Shown here: positions 9,601 to 18,057 of the stretch, piece after piece | Numbering within the stretch: position 1 is the stretch's first letter | How the letters are laid out: each line of letters opens with the position of its first letter | From: Frankia alni ACN14a | GTDB lineage: Bacteria > Actinomycetota > Actinomycetes > Frankiales > Frankiaceae | Reading direction: 5' to 3' | Assembly (NCBI RefSeq): GCF_000058485.1 | Contig: NC_008278.1 | Span: forward strand, 6,380,962-6,444,961 | DNA: 64,000 nt | The notes under the pieces: model-generated | Database searches by the model: none | Seen by the model: the letters and a program-made list of their open reading frames with translations, nothing else | What the model was told of the DNA's origin: nothing | Program-made: the position numbers and the translations under genes

Positions 9601-10644
9601 GTACCGGCAGTGCCGGGCGGCGCCGGCCGCCTCCGGGCGCCCACAGCCGGGACAGACGACGTAGTCGACGACCCCGCCGACGTTGACCGCGGCGCCGAGT
9701 TCCCGCGCCACCCCGAGGACCACGGACTTCGCCTGCGCCGCGGTCAGCCCTCGCCCGGTGGCCAGCGCCGCGCGGACGAGGCCCTCGAAGGCGACGGCGG
9801 TGAGCTCGCCGTCGAGGACGACGTGTTCCTCCACCGCGGGGCGCAGCTCGTCGGCCGCGTCCGCCATCAGGCCGACGGTGTAGGCGGCCGGATCGCCCTC
9901 GACCAGCCGGGTCGACACGAGGGCCAGCAGGTCGGCGGTGACCGTCTTCTCCCGGTCGTGCGGGCGGCGGCTGTTGGCCGCCGCCACCGCGGCGTAGGCG
10001 GCGGCGAGCCGGTCCGGCGAGGCGTCGGGGGCGAGCCCGAGGAACGCCCACAGCGACGCGCTGGACACCCGGTCGCCGCCGCGCAGGGCGCGCAGTTCGG
10101 CCAACCGCTCGGCGATCTGGCGGCGGACCTCGGGCGCCAGCGGCTCCACTCCCCCGCCGACCCCGTCGACGATGATCTGCTCCCGGCTGAGCCGGGCGTC
10201 GAACTCCTCGACGGTCACCCCGGCGGCGACGGCGAGCCGGCGCAGGCCGTCGACACGGGAGGCGGGGATGCCGCCGAAGCGTTCCCGCACGGTGGCGAGG
10301 TAGCCGTCGACCTTGGCCAGCCGCTCCGCGTCACCGCTGCGCCGGGCGGCGAGCACGTGGGCGCGGACCCGTTCCCGGGACTCCGCGTCGCGCAGCGGCT
10401 CCTCCCACTCCCCGCGGCGACGCACCAGCTCGGTGGCGAGCGTGGCGTACTTGGCCGAGTTGCGCTCCCGTTGCAGGAAGGCGAGGACGCGGACGAGATG
10501 GGCCCCGACGTCGGAGTCGGTGTACGGCACGGTGGGGTCCAGGCCGGCGATGAGGAAGGGGTCGGCGGTGTCCAGGAAGGAGCCCGCCCGCAGCGGTGCG
10601 AGCACCCGCTGGCGATAGCCGCTGCCGTCGAACGCCGCGCTCAA
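6694..10644 (-). CDS. Large J-like/zinc-ribbon/fibronectin type III protein of the Ter-Hsp70 cluster
   Basis: 1316 aa. Residues 1-190 are helical and unassigned. Residues about 195-265, beginning LWAFLGLAPDASPDRLAAAY, read like a DnaJ J domain (LGL-x-DAS-x-x-x-L-x-x-AY) but HPD is missing. Four CxxC pairs at about 329-375 form zinc ribbons. From about 536 to 930 there are several fibronectin type III-like modules, then a Pro/Gly-rich part with collagen-like Gly-x-Pro repeats (about 1143-1165) and a C-terminal beta domain. It lies directly downstream of hsp70 and grpE-like genes, so a co-chaperone or client-binding scaffold is a fair inference. TTG at 10644 is preferred because GGTGG precedes it; a GTG at 10668 is the alternative. 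Confidence 0.7.
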   Translation of the reverse strand: MSAAFDGSGYRQRVLAPLRAGSFLDTADPFLIAGLDPTVPYTDSDVGAHLVRVLAFLQRERNSAKYATLATELVRRRGEWEEPLRDAESRERVRAHVLAARRSGDAERLAKVDGYLATVRERFGGIPASRVDGLRRLAVAAGVTVEEFDARLSREQIIVDGVGGGVEPLAPEVRRQIAERLAELRALRGGDRVSSASLWAFLGLAPDASPDRLAAAYAAVAAANSRRPHDREKTVTADLLALVSTRLVEGDPAAYTVGLMADAADELRPAVEEHVVLDGELTAVAFEGLVRAALATGRGLTAAQAKSVVLGVARELGAAVNVGGVVDYVVCPGCGRPEAAGAARHCRYCDTDLYTTCPSCGSMTEAAAVVCRHCGHSLRQAREAAEALAAVRRALEGGRPREAGELLAAAHPVLVAVGGPVAGAADELGARVSAALGAADAGWRALSEARAANRADAALDDARWLAAQAADVPGPDGRGPAEVLAELIAAQAVIRRRVQAARALPPEAQEAALAAVLATAADNREALAALAALPLSPPSDLVAVAGPDGSVQLRWRASPSVGGPVSYRVERVVLVEGAAATLGRRSLGTTRATELYDAGAPAWTPVRHEVTAICGERRSEPVATAPVVCTRDLAELRAERTAAGIRLAWRLDGVLSVVTVERTVAPGSPVSQPPRRARVTGGVFHDTDVVVGVTYRYHVFIEYHDAAGHPVRTPGAEAEVEVTARPRPVQDLAAVTTSGRTTLRWTPPPGWEVRIYATPVASGPAGGAGNTGPRLVAGSGSGPLPLPGAGSGPLAMPGSGPLPLGGLGGEGDDVQLAAITGPVRLVGASRAGQAAESAPVGEVIYTPVTVHGESAVIGRAVRHVVIEPVRDLRADDRGESIVLSFQMPPGVTEARVLWRRDRTPTGPDDPYAASAKVTNTSLEIKGGWHLAAPADGWAYHVAAYPMYRAGGIARVATAGVAVLARPATRSDPPPLPVTPAMPAGPATGGHLVGGQLVGGHLAGGPFAGRPTAGSDPPGADPITAAHPLGGPAQPRTGAVPVPVGARPPVAGGPQPGGTRGPSHGDNPPTTPLGVLPLPLFPPAGPGAGMSGAGGSAQAWHGRFAPGAPVPVVPGGVAPPGPGPGPGQPVVPDGAGGSDGRGGGGAPGAPGVPGVPGVPGAPGVPGASAVPGPSGGPATPVAAGGPGVPAAAGAADGPAQTGPVPLGSQGGALVQPTVTYTVSRSGWRRRTMRVQVHTSGPVGELILFARPGAAPPRVAAEAHELSRLAAVDQAVTRTIDVTLDGAQLPWGVRLLPALVHPTGWSVTHPADEDLVVR
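7148..7215. repeat. 9-bp collagen-like tandem repeat
   Basis: About seven imperfect copies of gggaacacc/gggagcacc inside the J-like/FNIII gene, coding on the minus strand for Gly-Val-Pro and Gly-Ala-Pro triplets. Confidence 0.85.
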
Positions 10645-11018
10645 GGATCCACCTTCGTCCCACGTGACCGCCGTGCCCTGCGGACGGACCGGCGACCGGC
10701 CCGTCTTCGGGCGCCGAACGCGGGGCGGCAGTTTACCGCCCCACACCCGGCAGGCCCCACACCCGAGAGTACGAAGCGGCGCCCCGCCCCGGGTCCCGGA
10801 CGCCGCAGACGCCCAGTCCGGTCCTTGCGGATCGGCGGTCCGGTAGCGCCGTCTGGCGGCGATTGCGGACCTTGACCGTGCGTCCCGGCTGACCCTACCG
10901 ACTACGGGGCCGACACCCGGAAGCGCCTGCGTACGTGGGAAATTGGCAGCTCATAACACTTCTTGAGGGGGTTTTTCCCGGTCCGCGGGAGAAGTCCCAG
11001 GTCGCGGGATCGACCGGC
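10645..11018. other. Intergenic region between hsp70 and the J-like/FNIII gene
   Basis: 374 bp. Past the hsp70 stop there are only weak hairpins (GGGA-CTTC-TCCC near 10989-11000) and a short A/C run, so read-through into the J-like gene is possible. I see no gene and no clear promoter boxes, although a region this long probably holds a promoter or an mRNA leader. Confidence 0.45.
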
Positions 11019-12689
11019 TCAGTCCCGCTGCTTGAGCAGGCTGACCTTCGCCGACTCGGTCGCCCGCATCTCCTCGGAACCGACCCCGGCACGCACCTGG
11101 AGGACCAGTGCACTGGCGGCACCCTCGTGCGCCGCGGTAACCCGAATTGTCTGGTCCCCCGCCATGGCGAAGGTGACCTCGACCGGCGTGCCCCGCTGAT
11201 GGCCCGGCGGAATCCCGGAGATCGCCCCGGCGACAATCACCTTGTTGTCGTCGATCGCCGTCGATTCGGCCGTGGTCCCCTGCTCGAAGACCCGGATGTC
11301 GACCTCGGCCTGATCGTCGGTCACCGTGTAGAAGGTGCGGGTCACCGAGATCGGCAGCGGGTCGTTCTGGTGGGCGAGGAAGGCCGCGACCGGCACGCCG
11401 CGGTCCTCCGCGAAGATCCCGAAGCCGCGGGAGGTCACATTGGTGACCTTGGTGCGGACGAGGTCGACCACGGACGCGGTCGCGAGCCCGGCGGCGCCGG
11501 CGCTGGCCGCCGCCGCCTTCTCCACCTCGGCGGCGTCGGCCGCGGCGAGGTCCTGGTCGGGCCGCAGCGCCCCGCTGGCCACCAGGTCGGAGTGGACCTC
11601 GCGCTCGAGTGCCTTCTTCTGCCCGTACACGGCGGCGCCCTTGGCCACGGCCAGGTCCGGGTCGACGAGCCGGGAGGTGAGCCCGAAGGACTCCTGCAAC
11701 CGGCGGCCGACCGCCGGGGTCTTGCTCATGCCGCCGACCAGCAGGCACAGGTCGATCTTCTCGACGCCCTTCTCCCGGGCCCGCTCCAGCACGGAGCCGG
11801 TCAGGTCCAGGGTGCGGCGCAGCAGCGGCCCGGTGATCTCCTCGAACGTCGCCCGGGTCACCGGCACGCTCACCCGCCTGCCCTTGTGCACGACGAGAAC
11901 GTCGACGCTGTCGCGCCCGGACAGCGCGAGCTTGGCGTCCTCGGCCGCGGTGAGCAGCTCCTGCTCGTCGTAGACGTCGTCGAGGGGGTCGCCCGCGTCC
12001 GGCTGCGCCTCGGTGAACTTCTGCGCCAGGTAGCGGACGAGCTCGTTGTCCCAGTCCGCCCCGCCGAGCTCGTGGTCGCCGTCGGTGGCCACCACGGTGA
12101 TCGCGCCCTCGCTCAGCCGGATGACCGTGGTGTCGAACGTGCCGCCGCCGAGGTCGTAGACCAGGACGGTCGACTCCTCCGCGCCGTCCTGGCCGAAGCC
12201 GTACGCGAACGCCGCGGCCGTGGGCTCGTTGATGATGTCGACCACGTTCAGCCCGGCCAGCTCGCCCGCGAGCTTGGTCGCCTTGCGCTCCTCGTCACCG
12301 AAGTACGCCGGCACGGTGATGACCGCGTCCGTGACCGGGGTACCGGTCGCCCGCTCCGCGTCGGCGGCGAGCGCCTTGAGCACGAGGCTCGACACCGCCG
12401 AGGCGCTGTACTCCACGTCGTGCGCGACGAAACGCCAGTCGGACGCGCCCATGTGCCGCTTGACCAGCCGTGCGACGTCGTCGGGGCGGATGCGGGCCTG
12501 CCGCTTGGCCTGCGTGCCCACCACGAAGGACGTCGCGCCCTCGCCACCGCCGTCGAACAGCACCACCGACGGCGTCGTGGGCTGCGACTCGATGTTGCGG
12601 ATCACGTCCGGCCGGCCGTACTCGTCGACCTGGGCGATGCAGGAGTAGGTCGTGCCCAGGTCGATCCCGAACACCTTGGTACCCGCCAC
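11019..12689 (-). CDS. Hsp70-family chaperone (DnaK paralogue) of the Ter cluster
   Basis: 556 aa. All Hsp70 ATPase signatures are present: GIDLGTTYSC (phosphate 1), VYDLGGGTFDTTVI (phosphate 2), INEPTAAAFAYG (connect) and LLVGGMSKTPAV (adenosine). The substrate-binding beta domain follows (about 380-545), but the helical lid is short or absent, as total length falls below the 600-640 aa of housekeeping DnaK. The GTG start has GAAGGGAAGAG upstream and puts the first motif near residue 6. It is flanked by a GrpE-like gene and by the J-like/zinc-ribbon gene on the same strand, which suggests a dedicated refolding machine for Ter-dependent stress rather than the general DnaK. Confidence 0.9.
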   Translation of the reverse strand: MAGTKVFGIDLGTTYSCIAQVDEYGRPDVIRNIESQPTTPSVVLFDGGGEGATSFVVGTQAKRQARIRPDDVARLVKRHMGASDWRFVAHDVEYSASAVSSLVLKALAADAERATGTPVTDAVITVPAYFGDEERKATKLAGELAGLNVVDIINEPTAAAFAYGFGQDGAEESTVLVYDLGGGTFDTTVIRLSEGAITVVATDGDHELGGADWDNELVRYLAQKFTEAQPDAGDPLDDVYDEQELLTAAEDAKLALSGRDSVDVLVVHKGRRVSVPVTRATFEEITGPLLRRTLDLTGSVLERAREKGVEKIDLCLLVGGMSKTPAVGRRLQESFGLTSRLVDPDLAVAKGAAVYGQKKALEREVHSDLVASGALRPDQDLAAADAAEVEKAAAASAGAAGLATASVVDLVRTKVTNVTSRGFGIFAEDRGVPVAAFLAHQNDPLPISVTRTFYTVTDDQAEVDIRVFEQGTTAESTAIDDNKVIVAGAISGIPPGHQRGTPVEVTFAMAGDQTIRVTAAHEGAASALVLQVRAGVGSEEMRATESAKVSLLKQRD

Positions 12690-12741
12690 CGTCTGAACTC
12701 TTCCCTTCGCCAGTCTCGTCAGCGTTCGCCGACACCGCGAC

Positions 12742-15516
12742 TCAGCGCGAGCGGTAGACCTCGGTCTCCGCGGGCCGGACGACGGTCGTCTCGCCACGGA
12801 CGAAGCCGGGGCGCACGGTGCGGGCGATGGTCCCGTCCCGTCCCGGATCGTCCGTGGCCACCCGCCGCACACCGAGATGCCGCGCCGGGTCGAAGGTCCC
12901 GCCCGGTACCGCTGTGTACGGCCGCACGTCCACGGCCAGGTCCAGCACCTGGAGGAGCTGTTTGCGCAGGATGCCGGCGACGCTCTGCGGATCGTCCGCC
13001 CCCAGGCTACCCATCTGATCGTGGAGCCGGATCAGGCCCCGCAGCAGCGGCGCCATCGCCTCGGTGAGCTCCCCGGCCCGCAGGCGGCTGTTCTCCGCGT
13101 GCAGCCGGTCCACCAGCTCCGCGTCGTGGCGGCGCAGCCGGGCGAGCTCGTCAACCTGGCCGGCGAGACGCTCGAGGGCCACCGCCTGGATCGCGCCGAT
13201 CGACCCGACCAGGTCCCCGTCCCCCGCCGACCCGGCGCCCGCCCGCCCGCCGCGAGGGCGGAACGCGGCCGCCACGGAGTCCTCCGCGTCCTGCGCGTCC
13301 TGCGTGCACCCGGCGGCGTCCTCCCGGACGGCGCCCCGATGACGACCGGCAGCGTCCTCACGGTCGGGATCCTCATGATCGACATCCTCGCGGCCGGCCT
13401 CCCCGGGGTGGAGATCCTCGCGGTGGACATCCCGATGATGATCGACTTCGCCGCTCCGATCGCCCGCCACCTGCGCCGTCACCATTGCGTCCGCATCGTC
13501 GTCGGGGTCGGGATCCGTGCCGCCGGGGTAGTTCGTGCCGCCGGGGTAGTTCGTGCTGCCGAGGTGGTCCGCCTCCGCGGCATCGCCCACCTCGTCGTGG
13601 CGCCCCTCGCCCGCCCGGTTCGCCGCGTCGTCGTGGTCGTGGTCGCGCACCGGCGGCGGGCCCGTAGCCGGCGATACGGCGAAACCGGCCGCCCGCAGCG
13701 CGTCGTCGTCGATGCCGAGCGCGTTCGCCCCGGCCTCGCCCGAGCCCCGCAGCCTGCCCGTCCCCCATGCTTCGGCCGCCGGCCCAACGCCCCGCACCGC
13801 CTCGACGCCCCAGGCCAGCCCAGCACCCTGCGCCTGCCGGACCCCTGGTGCCGGCCCAACCCCTTGTACCGGAGCAACCCCTTGTACCGGAGCAACACCA
13901 CCGAGGGTCGGCTCAGCAACCGGATTCGGCTCAGCCTCAGGATTCGGCCCCACCTCCAGGGTGGATCCGGGACGCTGCGCCGTCCCGGCGAGATCGGCGT
14001 ACCCGGCCGGCCCGACGAGATCGGCGTACCCGCCGGCGGCCGTCCTCAGCGGGTTGTCGGCTCGCGCTCCGTGCGGGTACTCGCCCGGATCGCGGCGCTC
14101 CTCCGGAGCGAGCAGGTCCGGATAGTCCATGCGGCGGGAGTGCTCCAGCTCCTGCGGGTATGGACGCCGGACACCGTCCCGCCGCGGGCCGAGGTCCGGC
14201 TCGGCGCGGGCGGGCCAGGCGTGGTCGGGGTGGTCCGGGTTGTCCGGGTGGTCCGGGTCGGAGAGGTCGGCCTCGTAGGCAGGCTCGGTCCGACGACCGG
14301 GGTCAGCCCAACGTGCCGGCTCGGCCGGCCGCTGGGGATCGGCGGCGTGCCGAGGACCGACGCCGTGGTGGAGGCCGGCAGCGGGCCGGGGATCGGCGGC
14401 GTAGCGCCGAACGACGGGCGGATAGGGCTCGCCGCGGTAGTCGTCGGCCGGCTCGTCACGCCACTGGCCGCCGTCATGGTCGTCGGCCACGGGCCCCGGG
14501 TCGGCGGTGGATGCACCCGTCGCCGCGTGTCCGGCGTCCTCGGCTCCGGAGCCGAGGACTCCGCCCGCGTGAGGCGCGGCGTCGGCGTAGGAGGGGCCGT
14601 CTGCATAGGAGGGCCCGCCAGCGTGGGAGGAGCCGCCGGCATGAGGGAAGCTGTCGGCATACGAGGCGGCGTCACCACAGGTGTCGGCGTCGGCGTGCGA
14701 GGCAGTGTCGGCGAACGAAGCCGTGTCGGCGAACGAAGCCGTGTCGGCGGCGGGGCCCGGGGCGTCATCGGCGTCGCGGGCGTCCGCGGTACCGGCGCGA
14801 TCGCGTCCCGCGGGCTGGTACGGGTTGACCGGCGGGGCGACGCCCAGAGGCGGCACCCCGAAGCCGCGCACCCCCACCGGCACGGACTCGTCCCAGTCCC
14901 CGCCGGCCTCGGGGGCAGACTCTCCGCCCGTCGCCGGGCGCCCGTCAAAGCCGTGGGTGCGGTCGGGGGGGTCGAAGTAGTCCCTCGGGCCGTGGCCGGC
15001 AGGCCACGGATCCCATTCAGGGAGGGCGTCGTCACGCCGCGGCCCGAGGTTCCGCCCCGACCGCTCGAAGGCTGCCCGGTCCTGGGCCGCCCGGTCCTGG
15101 GCCGCCCGGTCCTGGGCCGCCCGGTCCCGCGCTGCGCGGACCTGCGCTGCGCGGTCCCCGGGATGGTCCGGTCCCCGCCAGGCCGAGTAGCCGGCGTCGT
15201 CGAACGACTCCAGCCCGTCCCCCACCCCCAGCGGGTCGCGGCCCGGCTCACCGACGCCTGCGAGCGGGTCCGCGTGCGACGGGTCGGGTCGCGGCGACTC
15301 CGGCTCCAGCAGCCGCGGATCCGGCAACTCCGGATCCGGCAACTCCGCGTCCGTGGGATCCGGAGCCAGGGGGTCCAGGGCCAAGGGATCAGAGGCCGGG
15401 GGATCGGGGGCCAGGGGATCGGGGGCCAGGCGGTCCGGCGGCCCGGGGCGCGCCCCGCCGGGCGGGAACCAGCTTCCCCGGCCGCGGGGCGCGGGATCGC
15501 GACGTGACTGGAACAT
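12742..15516 (-). CDS. GrpE-like nucleotide exchange factor with giant disordered N-terminus
   Basis: 924 aa. Only the last 150-160 residues are folded: a helical coiled-coil stretch (about 772-850) and a GrpE beta domain with FDPARHLGVRRV followed by GTIARTVRPGF and a closing beta strand, matching GrpE's FDP...V...G pattern. The first roughly 765 residues are Asp/Pro/Ala/Gly-rich, low complexity and full of DNA-level repeats; normal GrpE is about 200 aa. Its likely role is ADP release from the adjacent Hsp70. ATG at 15516 is chosen for a GAGGAGG box 11 nt upstream; an in-frame ATG at 15564 has no such box. The tail could be a condensate-forming or tethering segment (speculation). Confidence 0.75.
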   Translation of the reverse strand: MFQSRRDPAPRGRGSWFPPGGARPGPPDRLAPDPLAPDPPASDPLALDPLAPDPTDAELPDPELPDPRLLEPESPRPDPSHADPLAGVGEPGRDPLGVGDGLESFDDAGYSAWRGPDHPGDRAAQVRAARDRAAQDRAAQDRAAQDRAAFERSGRNLGPRRDDALPEWDPWPAGHGPRDYFDPPDRTHGFDGRPATGGESAPEAGGDWDESVPVGVRGFGVPPLGVAPPVNPYQPAGRDRAGTADARDADDAPGPAADTASFADTASFADTASHADADTCGDAASYADSFPHAGGSSHAGGPSYADGPSYADAAPHAGGVLGSGAEDAGHAATGASTADPGPVADDHDGGQWRDEPADDYRGEPYPPVVRRYAADPRPAAGLHHGVGPRHAADPQRPAEPARWADPGRRTEPAYEADLSDPDHPDNPDHPDHAWPARAEPDLGPRRDGVRRPYPQELEHSRRMDYPDLLAPEERRDPGEYPHGARADNPLRTAAGGYADLVGPAGYADLAGTAQRPGSTLEVGPNPEAEPNPVAEPTLGGVAPVQGVAPVQGVGPAPGVRQAQGAGLAWGVEAVRGVGPAAEAWGTGRLRGSGEAGANALGIDDDALRAAGFAVSPATGPPPVRDHDHDDAANRAGEGRHDEVGDAAEADHLGSTNYPGGTNYPGGTDPDPDDDADAMVTAQVAGDRSGEVDHHRDVHREDLHPGEAGREDVDHEDPDREDAAGRHRGAVREDAAGCTQDAQDAEDSVAAAFRPRGGRAGAGSAGDGDLVGSIGAIQAVALERLAGQVDELARLRRHDAELVDRLHAENSRLRAGELTEAMAPLLRGLIRLHDQMGSLGADDPQSVAGILRKQLLQVLDLAVDVRPYTAVPGGTFDPARHLGVRRVATDDPGRDGTIARTVRPGFVRGETTVVRPAETEVYRSR
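13504..13560. repeat. 18-bp tandem repeat in the grpE-like gene
   Basis: Two exact copies and one diverged copy of gtgccgccggggtagttc, coding for Thr-Asn-Tyr-Pro-Gly-Gly units on the minus strand. Confidence 0.85.
13857..13894. repeat. 18-bp duplicated unit in the grpE-like gene
   Basis: Two copies of ccccttgtaccggagcaa, coding for Pro-Val-Gln-Gly-Val-Ala on the minus strand. Confidence 0.8.
15071..15160. repeat. 15-bp tandem repeat in the grpE-like gene (about 6 copies)
   Basis: Unit gcccggtcctgggcc, four nearly exact and two diverged copies, coding for Asp-Arg-Ala-Ala-Gln on the minus strand. This is the longest repeat run in the disordered N-terminus. Confidence 0.9.
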
Positions 15517-15583
15517 CGGGTATCGATCCTCCTCGCCGCCGGGCGGCGGGACCGGGGGGGTCATCGCGAGGTACCGGCGTTAC

Positions 15584-16264
15584 TCACTTACGGCCGGCGG
15601 TCCAGTTCAGCCCCCAGCCGTAAGCCTGGTCGAGCTCGCGGTGCCCGCCGACGTACCGGACCTCACGGCTCACGGTGAAGTCGTTGCCGGTGTTGGTCAG
15701 CAGCGCGATCGCGCACATCCGGGCGCCGCCGGCCTGCTCGTCGAGGCGTACCTCGATCGGGGCACCCTGGGCGGGCGTCAGGGTTACCACCGCGTCGGCC
15801 TGGTCGAACGAGGCCACGCCCTGGTAGATGAAGGCGAAGACGAGCAGCCGGCGGATCTGGCCGATCTGCGCGAGGTTGACGTAGAGGTTCTCCCCGCCCA
15901 CGGCGGCGCCGGTCCGGTCGTCCGCGTCGAGGTTGACGTAGGGCGGCCCGTCGAAGGAACCGAACGCGTCGCCGAGCGCCTGCACCACGCCGGAACGGCC
16001 GTCGGCGAGCTCGAACAGCGCGGCGAGGTCCAGGTCGATGCCGCCGCCGGCGGCGCCGAGCACCCGCTTGAGGAAGCCGCCCTTCTGCTGCTGGCCCCCG
16101 GACGGGTTCTGGTTCCAGTTGAGGTTGACGTGCAGCCGGCCGCCGCCGCCCTGCTTGCTCAGCGACACCGACGGCGCGGACTTCGTCAGCGTCACCTTGC
16201 TCAGCGAGACCGGTCCGGAGCCGGCCGGTGGCGTGCCGGGACGCTTGGTGTAGTCGATGCCCAT
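15584..16264 (-). CDS. TerD-family (TerA-like) stress protein
   Basis: 226 aa. Residues 1-45 contain two VSLSK-type strands; the core has IDLDLAALFEL and the later LYVNLAQIGQIRRLLVFAFIYQG stretch, the TerD/TerA fold. TerD proteins bind Ca2+ and are cytosolic or membrane-associated factors in tellurite, phage and oxidative stress resistance. Compared with the canonical TerD upstream it has a longer N-terminal extension and an insert GGQQQKGG, nearer to TerA. ATG at 16264 has a good GAAGGAG box. It lies between the DUF475 gene and the grpE-like gene and probably shares a transcript with the latter (67-nt gap). Confidence 0.85.
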   Translation of the reverse strand: MGIDYTKRPGTPPAGSGPVSLSKVTLTKSAPSVSLSKQGGGGRLHVNLNWNQNPSGGQQQKGGFLKRVLGAAGGGIDLDLAALFELADGRSGVVQALGDAFGSFDGPPYVNLDADDRTGAAVGGENLYVNLAQIGQIRRLLVFAFIYQGVASFDQADAVVTLTPAQGAPIEVRLDEQAGGARMCAIALLTNTGNDFTVSREVRYVGGHRELDQAYGWGLNWTAGRK

Positions 16265-16487
16265 GGTCCGCTCCTTCGCGGTTGCCGGATTGGTGATCTG
16301 CGATCGGTGGGCGGATACGAGCGGTGGGGGTACCGTCGCCGGCTGCGCCCGGTGTCATCCCGACGATGCCACATCGGCGGCGGACCACTCCAGAGCGCAG
16401 CATCCGCCGGATGCGCGGGACCGACGGACCGACCATCGCCGGCCCGGCCCCTGGTACTGCAACGGCACCAGGCGGGTCGCGCCGGCG

Positions 16488-17675
16488 CTACAGCGGCGCG
16501 CCCACCGCCTCGCGCGGCTGGCCCTGGCCACCCTCGCCCCCGGCGGAGCCGGTGGAGTCGGCGTCGTCGTCGGCGTGCCGGCGGCGGTGCCGGATGGAGG
16601 ACACCAGCGCCAGACCGATGAAGGCCACCCCGACCAGGCCGGTGACGATCTCCGGGACCTCGGTCTCGATCGAGATGGCGAGGATGATCGCGAGAGCGCC
16701 GATCGCGTAGTGCGCGCCGTGCTCGAGGTAGATGTACTCGGACAGGGTGCCGCGGCGGACGAGGTACACGGTCAGCGAGCGGATGTACATCGCCCCGATG
16801 CCCAGGCCGGTGGCGATGACGAAGATGTTCTGGGAGATCGCGAACGCGCCGACGACGCCGTCGAACGAGAACGACGCGTCGATGACCTCCAGGTAGAGGA
16901 ACAGGAAGGCGGCCGCCCGGCCGGTGGCCAGCACCAGCTTCGGCTGCCCGGAGGACCTCGGGGCAGCGGTCGTCTTCCCGGCGCCATCGACGGCCACGCC
17001 GTCGGAGTCGGCGGCGTCGTCGTCCTCGGCGCCGACTCCGCGCGACTCGAAGAACTCGCCGAGGCCCCGCACCCCCAGATAGGTGGCCAGGCCCGCGACG
17101 CCCGCGGTCAGCACCTGCTGGGTGTGGTCACCGGAGAACGCCTCGCCCACGACGAGCAGCGCGACGAGGCCGACCACGGTCGGGATCACGTCAAGCTGGC
17201 CGGCGCGGCGCAGCGGCTCCTCCAGCTTCTTGATCCACTGAACATCCCGCTCGGGGTCGAACAGGAAGTCCAGGAACAGCATGAACAGGAAGATCCCGCC
17301 GAAGGCCGCGATCGCCGGGTGCGCGTCGCCGAGCTTCTCGGCGTACTGCGCGCTGTCGTTGAGCGCCAGGTCGAAGACCTTGACCGGCCCGAGGTGCGCA
17401 GTCAGCGCCACGATGATGATCGGGAAGAGCAGCCGCATGCCGAACACGGCGATGACGACCCCGAGCGTCAGGAAGAGCTTCTGCCAGAAGGGGCTCATCC
17501 GGCGCAGGATCGTCGCGTTGATGACCGCGTTGTCGAAGGAGAGGCTGATCTCGAGCACGGCGAGGATGGCGACGATGGCCGCGTCCCGGGGGGTGCCGAT
17601 CACCCCCGCTCCGGCCACCCCGATCGCGGTGATCGCCAAGGACCACCCGAAGATCCGCAAGGCGTGCACGCCCAT
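16488..17675 (-). CDS. DUF475/TerC-type integral membrane protein
   Basis: 395 aa with about nine hydrophobic helices. Two TerC-like acidic motifs in membrane helices, LSFDNAVINA and FSFDGVVGAFA, mark the DUF475 branch of the TerC superfamily. TerC proteins are thought to anchor Ter complexes at the membrane and may move or sense metal ions. A hydrophilic loop (about 215-245, Asp-rich) and an Asp/Gly-rich tail are probably cytosolic. ATG at 17675 has GGAAAGG upstream and begins right before the first helix; the frame extends further upstream without family features. TerD lies upstream, TerA-like downstream. Confidence 0.9.
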   Translation of the reverse strand: MGVHALRIFGWSLAITAIGVAGAGVIGTPRDAAIVAILAVLEISLSFDNAVINATILRRMSPFWQKLFLTLGVVIAVFGMRLLFPIIIVALTAHLGPVKVFDLALNDSAQYAEKLGDAHPAIAAFGGIFLFMLFLDFLFDPERDVQWIKKLEEPLRRAGQLDVIPTVVGLVALLVVGEAFSGDHTQQVLTAGVAGLATYLGVRGLGEFFESRGVGAEDDDAADSDGVAVDGAGKTTAAPRSSGQPKLVLATGRAAAFLFLYLEVIDASFSFDGVVGAFAISQNIFVIATGLGIGAMYIRSLTVYLVRRGTLSEYIYLEHGAHYAIGALAIILAISIETEVPEIVTGLVGVAFIGLALVSSIRHRRRHADDDADSTGSAGGEGGQGQPREAVGAPL

Positions 17676-18057
17676 CAACACCTTTCCGGACCGATCGCCA
17701 GACCCCGGTCGCGCCGTGCGGGCGGATCCGCGGTCCGTCGGATCCCGCCGCGTCGCCTGAACTCGCCGGAGACCGCGTCGGCCCGCGGCCGGTTGGCCCG
17801 GAGCGGCGGTCGTCGGCATCGTAGCTGTTCATCCGGTGGGTGCGACCTGACAAATGGGTTACACCGGATAGGTCGCGCCCTACCCGCGCACTACCTCCAC
17901 ACACTCCGGGTGATGGAGTCGCTGCGCCGCCGCCACCGGCCGTCCCGGGCTGGTGAGCGGCTCCCTCGGGATGGCCGGTGCCGGTACCGCGCCCGGCGCC
18001 GGCCGTCCCCGCCGCCGGGCGCGCGGCCCGGCGTGACGTACGTGCCGCGAACCCGGG
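17676..18057. other. Intergenic region between terD and the DUF475 gene
   Basis: 382 bp. It holds a hairpin after terD (17988-18023, listed separately) and presumably the promoter of the DUF475 gene. No gene is visible. Confidence 0.5.
17988..18023 (-). terminator. Hairpin downstream of terD
   Basis: Perfect 11-bp GC-rich stem (17988-17998 with 18013-18023) and a 14-nt loop, 34 nt past the terD stop. It probably attenuates or ends the terD transcript, so terD may be expressed at a higher level than the genes below it. Confidence 0.5.

Noticed and set aside
6724-10875. A 1383-codon open frame on the plus strand
   Set aside because: It mirrors the J-like/FNIII gene. Composition is Arg/Gly/Asp-rich without any family motif, as expected for the opposite strand of a very GC-rich gene.
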